Part shown: positions 6,432-11,706 of the stretch, piece by piece | Layout of the letters: each line of letters opens with the position of its first letter | How positions within the stretch are numbered: position 1 is the first letter of the stretch | NCBI GenBank assembly: GCA_964641715.1 | Contig: CAZXMB010000100.1 | Span: 1-11,706, forward strand | Length of the DNA: 11,706 bases | Reading direction: 5' to 3' | From: CAZXMB01 sp964641715 | GTDB taxonomy: Bacteria > Desulfobacterota > BSN033 > UBA1163 | Notes under the pieces: generated by a model | What the model was told of the DNA's origin: nothing | Databases searched by the model: none | What the model saw: only the letters and a program-made list of their open reading frames with translations | Position numbers and translations under genes: made by a program

Positions 6432-6875
6432 TTGACAAAAGCTCCTCAACTTCATAAAATTCCGCTCGATATGATGAAGGGCTTTAAAGTTGAAATTTCA
6501 AAGGGCCGGTTCAGGATTTACGGTTATGTCCAACCCATGGGGGAAGACCTTCTGGTCTCCCTCTGGGGAGGAACCCGGCCCCATATCGGTGCGGTGGGGG
6601 CAGCCACCCCGAGACCCAGCCTGAGGGACCGGAAAAAATGGAGCGCCACCTCTTCCAATCTCACCTTCCTGGGGCATAAAGAGGATATCCTGGTGAAAAG
6701 AATTTCGGAGAAACTGGCCACCCTGCTGAGAAAAAATGTGGTGGTGGCCGCAGGGGTTCACTGGGACCACATGTCCCCGAGGGATATTAAAATGGTCGAG
6801 AGCCTTGTTCAAAAGATCCCAGACCAGATCCTTAGAAAAATTTCTATAAAACCATCTTCGGAGAGAGAGAAATGA
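6432..6875 (+). CDS. Probable LpdD-like domain protein (3' part of the split gene)
   Basis: A 147-codon frame starting at TTG (6432); ATG codons at 6471 and 6474 are alternative starts, none with a clear ribosome site, consistent with it being the 3' part of an interrupted gene. Residues 14-135 form a compact domain: GRFRIYGYVQPMGEDLLVSL, then GGTRPHIGAVGAATPRPS, SATSSNLTFLGHKED, and VVVAAGVHWD. This recalls the LpdD-like domain tied to prenylated-flavin (UbiD-type) decarboxylases, an assignment from memory and tentative. Its stop overlaps the next gene's start by ATGA, so the two are translationally coupled. Whether the truncated product is still made is open. Confidence 0.65.
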   Translation: MTKAPQLHKIPLDMMKGFKVEISKGRFRIYGYVQPMGEDLLVSLWGGTRPHIGAVGAATPRPSLRDRKKWSATSSNLTFLGHKEDILVKRISEKLATLLRKNVVVAAGVHWDHMSPRDIKMVESLVQKIPDQILRKISIKPSSEREK

Positions 6876-8215
6876 AATCGCACGGAAAAGAACGAGAGAT
6901 CTATTGGAACCCGATGACGGAGACCCTTCCCTTGGAAAAATTGAGGAAGCTTCAGCTCCAGAAGTTTAGAAAGATCGTCGGGTGGGCCTATGAACGGTCC
7001 AAGTTCCACCGGAGGCTTTACCAGGAAGCAGGTCTTGAGCCGGGGGACATCCAAACCTATGAGGATGTCTCCAAAGTCCCAAAAGTGGAAAAGGCGATGA
7101 TGAGGGATATTCAGAGAAAAGATCCCTTTCCTTATGGCGATGCCCTCTGTGTCCCTCTCGAAGAGGTCACCGAATTCAGGCAGACCAGTGGTACAACCGG
7201 GATGCCCGTCTATCAACCTGATACCTGGCAGGATTGGGAGTGGTGGTCTGAGGCCTGGGCCTACCTCCTCTATGCCCAGGGTTATCGAAGAACGGACCGG
7301 GTTTTTCTTCCCTTCGGGTATAACATCTTTGTGGCCTTCTGGGCAGGCCACTATGCGGCTGAGAAGATCGGTTGTGAAGTGGTTCCGGGAGGCGTGCTCG
7401 ATACAGAGGCCCGGATCCTAAAGATTCAGGAGTTAAAGGCTACGGCGATGATGGCCACTCCGACTTACGTCCTGGGAATGGCGGATGCGGCCAAAAAGAA
7501 ACTGGGAATCGATCCGGCCCGGGATCTCACCGTCCGGAAGATCACCTGTGCGGGAGAGCCGGGGGCAAGCATCCCCTCTACGAAACAGAGGATGGAAGAG
7601 GCCTGGGGGGCAAAGGTCTATGACCATGTGGGCGCAACGGAGATCGGTGCATGGGGTTTTGAATGTACTGCCCAGCCGGGTGGCCTTCATATCAACGAGG
7701 CCCTCTTTCTCACTCAACTTGAAGATATTGAGACAGGGGAGATCATCGATGAGCCGGGACGGAAAGGAAAGATTGTGATCACAGCCCTGGATCGAATGGC
7801 TCAACCCTGTATCCGATTCGATTCCAAAGACATGGCAGAATGGTCAGGCGATCCCTGCCCCTGCGGAAGGACCTTTCGTGTGATCAAAGGGGGAGTGGTC
7901 GGAAGGGCGGACGACATTACCAAGATCAAAGGGGTCCTGGTCGCTCCCTCTGCTATCGAAGAGGTGGTCCGTTCGATCAAAGGGCTGAGCAACGAGTTTG
8001 AGGTGCTGGTCACAAAGAAAGGCGACCTCGATGAGATCACGCTGAAAATAGAAGTTCTGCCTGAGGCGGAGGGAAATCGGGAAATGATCCTCGTTCAGCT
8101 GAAGGACCAGCTCCGGCTGAAGACGAACCTCGGCTACAACATCGAAGTCCACCCTTACAATTCCTTACCCCGTTACGAGGTGAAGGCCAAACGGTTTAAG
8201 GACCTGAGAAAATAA
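6872..8215 (+). CDS. Phenylacetate-CoA ligase (PaaK) family acyl-CoA ligase
   Basis: A 447-residue adenylate-forming ligase of the PaaK branch, which activates an aromatic or other carboxylic acid with ATP and couples it to CoA in the cytoplasm. Seen in order: YERSKFHRRLYQEAG (40-54), typical of the PaaK N-terminus; ATP-binding QTSGTTGMP (104-112); YDHVGATEIG (250-259); RFDSKD (315-320); CPCGR (329-333), the PaaK-type Cys motif; hinge GRADDITKIKG (344-354); C-terminal lid with PRYEVKAKR (433-441) carrying the catalytic lysine. The Trp-rich DWEWWSEAWAYLL stretch (121-133) lies in the likely substrate region. The ATG overlaps the upstream stop, with GGAGAGAGA before it. Substrate unknown; the possible LpdD-like partner hints at an aromatic acid. 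Confidence 0.92.
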   Translation: MKSHGKEREIYWNPMTETLPLEKLRKLQLQKFRKIVGWAYERSKFHRRLYQEAGLEPGDIQTYEDVSKVPKVEKAMMRDIQRKDPFPYGDALCVPLEEVTEFRQTSGTTGMPVYQPDTWQDWEWWSEAWAYLLYAQGYRRTDRVFLPFGYNIFVAFWAGHYAAEKIGCEVVPGGVLDTEARILKIQELKATAMMATPTYVLGMADAAKKKLGIDPARDLTVRKITCAGEPGASIPSTKQRMEEAWGAKVYDHVGATEIGAWGFECTAQPGGLHINEALFLTQLEDIETGEIIDEPGRKGKIVITALDRMAQPCIRFDSKDMAEWSGDPCPCGRTFRVIKGGVVGRADDITKIKGVLVAPSAIEEVVRSIKGLSNEFEVLVTKKGDLDEITLKIEVLPEAEGNREMILVQLKDQLRLKTNLGYNIEVHPYNSLPRYEVKAKRFKDLRK

Positions 8216-8222
8216 TGTGAAG

Positions 8223-8330
8223 CTCTAAACTCAAAATCCTAAACTCTAAATAAACTCAATCGAAATAATATTTTGAGTTTTGAATTTTTGATTTATTTAG
8301 GATTTAGAGTTTAGTGTTTAGAGTTTTAAA
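8223..8330. repeat. Inverted pair of degenerate 7-base repeat arrays
   Basis: The left arm reads CTCTAAA, CTCAAAA, TCCTAAA, CTCTAAA (8223-8250) in strict 7-base steps. The right arm reads TTTAGGA, TTTAGAG, TTTAGTG, TTTAGAG, TTTTAAA (8296-8330), its complement, also in 7-base steps; TTTTGAG, TTTTGAA (8271-8284) continue the period. The centre pairs AAACTCAA (8252-8259) with TTGAGTTT (8273-8280). The whole can fold into a long AT-rich hairpin and fills the gap after the CoA ligase gene, where it could serve as a terminator. Confidence 0.85.
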
Positions 8331-8365
8331 GATTTCAGATGTCGAATTTAGGAAAAGAGGGAAAA

Positions 8366-8545
8366 ATGAACCTAATAAAATTGAAAAAGATGGATACTCG
8401 AATCAAGAAGATCAAAAAGGTCGCCCTGGAATTAAAAGATCTCTCCGGCGGAATCCAGGCGGTTGACCGGAATGCGGACCGGGTCCTCGCCTCCGTAAGG
8501 ATGTTAGAGATCAATATCAGTGACATCTTAGAGGTCAACATTTAA
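8366..8545 (+). CDS. Small helical protein of unknown function
   Basis: A 59-residue protein, MNLIKLKKMDTRIKKIKKV at the N-terminus, then ALELKDLSGGIQAVDRN and VRMLEINISDILEV. It is Lys-rich at the start and follows a heptad-like pattern of Leu/Ile/Val later, suggesting an amphipathic helix or short coiled coil. The ATG at 8366 is preferred because GAGGG precedes it; a start at 8339 lacks any ribosome site and begins right after the 7-base repeat array. It converges on glgC with a gap of six bases. No family recognised; no transmembrane segment or signal peptide. Confidence 0.6.
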   Translation: MNLIKLKKMDTRIKKIKKVALELKDLSGGIQAVDRNADRVLASVRMLEINISDILEVNI

Positions 8546-8551
8546 CTGGTT

Positions 8552-9757
8552 TCAGAGTTTGATCCACTTGGGGACCACGACGATTCCTGAACCGGTCACC
8601 GTAAACCGCTTTGCATCCTCATCGAGATGGTATCCGATTTCCATCCCCTGGGGGACTTGAACCTCCTTGTCAATGATCGCCCTCCTGACCTTCGCATGTC
8701 TTCCCACATCCACGCCCTCCAGAAGAATGGAATCCTCCACCTCGGCATAACTGTGAACCATCACCCTGGGGGAAAGGATAGATCTCTTTACACTCCCTCC
8801 ACTGATGATACAGCCATTCGAAAGGATGGAGTTCAGCGCAGTCCCCACCCTTCCCTCCTCTTCTAAAACTGTCTTGGCAGGCGGATAAGGGAGTTGATAG
8901 GTAAGGATAGGCCAATGAGGATCATAGAGATTGAGATGGGGTGTGACAGAGACCAGATCCATGCTGGCTTCAAAGTAGGCATCGATTGTTCCCACATCCC
9001 TCCAGTATCCCCTTCCTCCCTGGTCCCCCTGACTGAAATCAAAGGCAAAGACCTGATCCTTTTCAATCATCGCGGGAATGATATTCCTCCCAAAGTCATG
9101 GTTTGAATCAGACCGGGCATCCTCGATCAATCGCCTCACGAGCACCTCTGTATTAAAAATATAGATTCCCATCGAGGCTAAAATCCCTTCCGGGTCTCCC
9201 GGGATGGTCTTGGGTTCTTCAGGCTTTTCCTGAAAACCGATGATTCGCCAGCCCTCATTGATCTCCATCACCCCGAACTCCCTGGATAATCCCCGATTCA
9301 TCCGGATGGCCGCAACGGTCAGATCCGCTCTCTTCTCCAGGTGAAAGGCAATCATCTTCCGGTAGTCCATCTTATAGATATGATCTCCGGAGAGGATGAG
9401 GACGAGATCCGGTTTCTCATGTTGCAGGGTATAGATATTCTGAAAGATAGCATCCGCTGTGCCCTGGTACCAGTGTTCATCAATCCTCTGCTGGGCTGGA
9501 ATCAGCCCGACAAATTCTCCAAGGGGAGCGGAAAGGATGGTCCAGCCTAACTGGATATGGCGATGAAGGGAAATCGATTTGTATTGGGTGAGGACATAGA
9601 TCCGACGGATATCGGAATTGAGGCAATTCGAGAGGGTGAAGTCAATGATTCGATAAATGGCGCCAAACGGGACAGCGGGTTTTGCCCGGTCTCGGGTAAG
9701 GGGATAAAGCCTTTCCCCCCGGCCACCCGCTAAGACCATGGCCAGAGCCTTCTTCAT
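8552..9757 (-). CDS. glgC: Glucose-1-phosphate adenylyltransferase (ADP-glucose pyrophosphorylase)
   Basis: A 401-residue enzyme that makes ADP-glucose from ATP and glucose-1-phosphate, the first committed step of bacterial glycogen synthesis. Seen: nucleotide-binding LAGGRGERLYPLT (9-21); KPAVPFG (26-32); GTADA (99-103); SGDHIYKMDY (123-132); EKPEEP (177-182); SMGIYIF (195-201); DFGRNIIP (221-228); GYWRDVGT (250-257), which carries glucose-1-phosphate contacts. A C-terminal left-handed beta-helix with hexapeptide-like repeats (about 300-375) follows. Length is usual for the family. The ATG at 9757 has GGGA seven bases upstream; a GTG at 9763 is possible and would overlap the previous stop by GTGA. 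Either way it is coupled to the receiver-domain gene. Confidence 0.97.
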   Translation of the reverse strand: MKKALAMVLAGGRGERLYPLTRDRAKPAVPFGAIYRIIDFTLSNCLNSDIRRIYVLTQYKSISLHRHIQLGWTILSAPLGEFVGLIPAQQRIDEHWYQGTADAIFQNIYTLQHEKPDLVLILSGDHIYKMDYRKMIAFHLEKRADLTVAAIRMNRGLSREFGVMEINEGWRIIGFQEKPEEPKTIPGDPEGILASMGIYIFNTEVLVRRLIEDARSDSNHDFGRNIIPAMIEKDQVFAFDFSQGDQGGRGYWRDVGTIDAYFEASMDLVSVTPHLNLYDPHWPILTYQLPYPPAKTVLEEEGRVGTALNSILSNGCIISGGSVKRSILSPRVMVHSYAEVEDSILLEGVDVGRHAKVRRAIIDKEVQVPQGMEIGYHLDEDAKRFTVTGSGIVVVPKWIKL

Positions 9758-9759
9758 GG

Positions 9760-10137
9760 TCACTTCCCTTTATTTAGAAGTTCTCTTATCTTCTTCTTCA
9801 GGTCCCCGAGATCAACGGACTTGGTCACATAGGCATCCGCCGCCCAGCTCATAAAATCCTGACGATACCCGGGGTAAGAAGTGTTGAGGATAATGGGAAT
9901 CTTCCGCTCCTTGCCCACAATCCGTCCGAGGGTCTCCATGCCGTCCATCACCGGCATGACGATATCGAGGATGATCAGGTCGGGCTTTCCCTCTTCCAAT
10001 TTCTGGATCGCTTCTTTTCCGTTTCGTGCCGGAATCACCTCATAGCCCTCTGCTTCCAGCTCCTCCTTATAAAGAAGCCTCAGACCTTCTTCATCCTCAA
10101 CCACTAAAATCTTCTTCATGCATTTATTATCGTTCAT
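9760..10137 (-). CDS. Single-domain response regulator (CheY-like receiver)
   Basis: A 125-residue stand-alone receiver domain. The phosphate acceptor is Asp58 (LIILDIVMPVMDG), with acidic Glu14/Asp15 (VVEDEEGLR), the switch residue Thr86 (ILNTSYPGY) and invariant Lys106 (YVTKSVDL). There is no output domain, so it would act by binding a protein partner or passing phosphate on. Its stop lies two bases before the glgC ATG, giving a two-gene unit. No kinase gene is in view. Neither the first ATG (10137) nor MKKILVVEDE at 10119 has a clear ribosome site; the second start matches the domain boundary better. Confidence 0.93.
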   Translation of the reverse strand: MNDNKCMKKILVVEDEEGLRLLYKEELEAEGYEVIPARNGKEAIQKLEEGKPDLIILDIVMPVMDGMETLGRIVGKERKIPIILNTSYPGYRQDFMSWAADAYVTKSVDLGDLKKKIRELLNKGK

Positions 10138-10204
10138 TTAAAGAAAAAAACAATCTTTTTTTGCTCTGAACTATTCACAAACGTCATTAATCGCAATAGA
10201 GCCC

Positions 10205-10296
10205 GTCATTCCCGAGAAAGCGGGGATCCAGGAAAACACTGGATGTGCTCACTTACTCCGCCTCCCTCCGGTCGCCCGGGTCAAGCCCGGAATGAC
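10205..10296. repeat. 92-bp palindromic element with GTCATTCC/GGAATGAC ends
   Basis: Perfect 8-bp terminal inverted repeats GTCATTCC (10205-10212) and GGAATGAC (10289-10296) enclose three small hairpins: CCCG/CGGG (10211-10224), ATCCAG/CTGGAT (10226-10244) and CCGGG/CCCGG (10276-10290). It is non-coding and lies between the receiver gene and the DUF2180 gene. The layout matches the widely dispersed 'GTCATTCCCG' class of proteobacterial repeats. No clear target duplication was seen. Confidence 0.8.
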
Positions 10297-10328
10297 AAAC
10301 AGGTTAAGACTTATCTCGTTATGTATAT

Positions 10329-10565
10329 TTATTTCCTTTCCACTTTTTTTCTCTGCTCGATCGCCAGCTTGCATTCGGCACAGATAAATCGCGGAAGGGT
10401 ATGGGGATAGCTAATCCGTTCCTCCCCGAATCCCCAGTCAATGATGTCCCTGACCAATAACTCCTCCTTAAAGGCATGCCCCAGACAGAGCCCCATCCCG
10501 CAGACGATACAGATGGCGACCGCCTCCTCATCCACTCCCTGCTTCGCACAGACATAGCATTTCAT
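10329..10565 (-). CDS. DUF2180-family zinc-binding protein
   Basis: A 78-residue protein beginning MKCYVCAKQGVDEEAVAICI, the pattern of DUF2180, a small family of unknown function that I recall mainly from archaea and deltaproteobacteria. Potential zinc ligands are Cys3 and Cys6, Cys19 and Cys22, Cys27, His30, then Cys62 and Cys65: eight residues, enough for two zinc sites in a ring- or B-box-like fold. The C-terminus is basic (QRKKVERK). The ATG at 10565 follows an AAAGGAG site at good spacing, better than an upstream in-frame ATG at 10622. Probably monocistronic; a role in binding protein or nucleic acid is only a guess. Confidence 0.85.
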   Translation of the reverse strand: MKCYVCAKQGVDEEAVAICIVCGMGLCLGHAFKEELLVRDIIDWGFGEERISYPHTLPRFICAECKLAIEQRKKVERK

Positions 10566-10652
10566 AAGCGATTCTCCTTTTCCAGTGTGAATATAATTTA
10601 TTTTTACCACGGAAGACCTCAAAAATCAAAAGAGATAATTTTAAAAAACGAA

Positions 10653-10682
10653 TTGAAATAGAAGGCGAAGCAGTGTTATAAG
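10653..10682 (+). promoter_or_regulatory. Candidate promoter of the TPR gene
   Basis: TTGAAA (10653-10658) and TATAAG (10677-10682) are separated by 18 bases. The predicted transcript start near 10689 gives a leader of about 57 bases with the ribosome site GGGAG just before the ATG at 10746. Confidence 0.5.
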
Positions 10683-10745
10683 TATTGGGTATTTCTTCGT
10701 CGGGGAAAAAAGAGACCTATTTTCCTGAAAGGGAGCAATATTGAA

Positions 10746-11333
10746 ATGAAAAAAGAGACGGCGATTCTGGCCATTGTGATTGCCTTTCTGGTCGGATTTA
10801 TTACGGGTGCGACCGTGGCTATTCTGAAAGGGACAAAGGGAGCCCAAAAGGTGGTAATGGTTGAGAAACCTCAAACAATGCCAAAGCCTCCTCCGGGCCC
10901 TGATCCTGCGGAGACTGCCCTGAAAATCCAGGCCCTCAGGGATATTGTTAAAAAAGACCCGAAGAACCTTTCCGCCTGGATGGAACTTGGAAACCTTTAC
11001 TTTGATACGAATCAGCCAGAGGAAGCCATCGATGCCTACACCCAGTACCTTTCTTTCAAACCGGAGAATGCTGATGTGAGAACGGACAGGGGGATCATGT
11101 ACCGCGCCCTCGGGGATTTTGACAGTGCCATTGAGGATTTCAGAAAGGCTGCTCAATACGATCCCAAGCATGCGAATAGCCGGTTCAATATCGGCATCGT
11201 CATGCTCCACGATAAACAGGATTTCAAGGGAGCCATCCAGGCCTGGGAGGAATATCTGAAGGTGGATCCTGAAAGCGAGAGGGCTGAACGGGTAAGGGTC
11301 CAGATGGAAAATCTGAAGAAGATGGCCAAGTAA
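10746..11333 (+). CDS. Membrane-anchored tetratricopeptide repeat protein
   Basis: A 195-residue protein with an uncleaved N-terminal membrane anchor (ILAIVIAFLVGFITGATVAIL, about 7-27, preceded by KKE), a Pro-rich linker (42-53) and at least three TPR units. The units are about 62-95 (PKNLSAWMELGNLYFDTNQP), 96-129 (ENADVRTDRGIMYRALGDFD) and 130-165 (KHANSRFNIGIVMLHDKQDF), each with the G-x-x-Y/M and P positions of the repeat. The TPR part should face the periplasm, because Lys residues precede the anchor and few follow it directly, but this is weak. It resembles CcmI/NrfG-type or other scaffold TPR proteins without a specific match. GGGAGC precedes the ATG. Confidence 0.88.
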   Translation: MKKETAILAIVIAFLVGFITGATVAILKGTKGAQKVVMVEKPQTMPKPPPGPDPAETALKIQALRDIVKKDPKNLSAWMELGNLYFDTNQPEEAIDAYTQYLSFKPENADVRTDRGIMYRALGDFDSAIEDFRKAAQYDPKHANSRFNIGIVMLHDKQDFKGAIQAWEEYLKVDPESERAERVRVQMENLKKMAK

Positions 11334-11381
11334 ATCGGGGATTTCGGAGTGTGGATTGAGGAAAAGTTAAATAAGCCTAAG

Positions 11382-11435
11382 GCATAGTGAAAAGATTTTA
11401 TCTTTTACTCTATGCTCTTTGCCCTTTACGCCATG
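11382..11435. repeat. Hairpin plus short 7-base repeat array
   Basis: GCATAGTGAAAAGAT (11382-11396) pairs almost fully with ATCTTTTACTCTATGC (11400-11415). The right arm then runs into four 7-base steps, CTCTATG, CTCTTTG, CCCTTTA, CGCCATG (11408-11435), ending shortly before a small gene. It lies between the TPR gene and that gene and could act as a terminator or processing site. Confidence 0.65.
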
Positions 11436-11450
11436 CCGAATCGGAGCGCA

Positions 11451-11606
11451 ATGAAAGAAGAGAAAGAGAACGAGCTGGAAGAAGCCAAAGAGTTATTTAA
11501 GCAAGGCCTGAAAAATATCTTCAAGGCGACCAAAAAGGTCTCTGAAAAAGTCATCGAGGGTTTCCGGGAGGGCTACGCCAAAGACGTCACCAAAAAAGAA
11601 AAATAA
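11451..11606 (+). CDS. Small highly charged helical protein
   Basis: A 51-residue protein, MKEEKENELEEAKELFKQGL then KNIFKATKKVSEKVIEGFRE, almost entirely Glu/Lys with regularly placed Leu/Phe/Val, so probably a single amphipathic helix or pair of helices. The ATG at 11451 follows GGAG by four bases; an in-frame start at 11412 would read through a 7-base repeat array and is unlikely. No signal peptide, membrane span or known family. It is downstream of the TPR gene by 117 bases with a hairpin between, so co-transcription is uncertain. Confidence 0.6.
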   Translation: MKEEKENELEEAKELFKQGLKNIFKATKKVSEKVIEGFREGYAKDVTKKEK

Positions 11607-11618
11607 AAATCCCCATCA

Positions 11619-11692
11619 CCAAATTCCAAGCTCCAAATAATATCCAATTACCAAACACCAATTACCCCTCACCCATACCCTCTCCCCCAAGA
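11619..11692. repeat. Degenerate 7-base repeat array (CCAA series)
   Basis: CCAA-like cores occur at 11619, 11626, 11633, then after a four-base slip at 11644, 11651 and 11658, with CC-starting units continuing at 11665, 11672, 11679 and 11686, all in 7-base steps. The array follows the last gene and runs nearly to the window edge. It is non-coding. Confidence 0.7.
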
Positions 11693-11706
11693 GACTGTCT
11701 CGTAAT

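Noticed and set aside
8223..8330. Possible CRISPR array
   Set aside because: The units are 7 bases with no spacers; the periodicity is a microsatellite-like pattern, not a repeat-spacer array.

Overview
The window looks like part of a Gram-negative, probably anaerobic, deltaproteobacterial-type chromosome (Desulfobacterota/Syntrophobacterales-like). This is inferred from the gene mix (acylating aldehyde dehydrogenase, citryl-CoA-lyase-like protein, PaaK-type CoA ligase, DUF2180 protein, GlgC) and from the many short intergenic palindromes. There is no rRNA, tRNA, CRISPR array or full-length transposase. About 13 intact protein genes, one interrupted gene and several repeat elements can be supported.

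Left part (1-4500), a small catabolic island. On the minus strand lie a citrate-synthase-superfamily protein (3522-4391) and an acylating aldehyde dehydrogenase (1973-3373). A LysR regulator (1030-1938) converges on them from the plus strand, and beyond it is a phosphonatase-like HAD hydrolase (54-782, minus). One coherent reading is phosphonoacetaldehyde -> acetaldehyde + Pi (HAD), acetaldehyde -> acetyl-CoA (dehydrogenase), then an acyl-CoA reaction by the citrate-synthase relative. No substrate is proven. A good sigma70-type promoter precedes the citrate-synthase-like gene, with a textbook LysR-type T-N11-A dyad centred near -65. The citrate-synthase relative lacks two of its three usual catalytic residues.

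Middle part (4574-8215): a Nudix ADP-sugar pyrophosphatase, a VapBC toxin-antitoxin pair with a strong promoter, then a gene pair on the plus strand. The first gene of that pair is split by a 150-bp non-coding palindromic element flanked by a perfect 9-bp direct repeat; removing the element plus one repeat copy restores one open frame. Its C-terminal part resembles LpdD-like (prenyl-flavin chaperone) domains. It overlaps by ATGA a PaaK-family acyl-CoA ligase.

Right part (8223-11706): a small conserved-looking coiled protein, a CheY-like receiver translationally coupled to GlgC (glycogen synthesis), a DUF2180 zinc protein, a membrane-anchored TPR protein, and a small charged helical protein.

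Repeats stand out. Three intergenic spots (8223-8330, 11382-11435, 11619-11692) hold degenerate arrays with a 7-base period. Two elements share GTCAT...ATGAC ends (6331-6401 and 10205-10296). GC-rich double hairpins sit before the LysR gene (920-1014) and between the aldehyde dehydrogenase and citrate-synthase-like genes (3435-3486).
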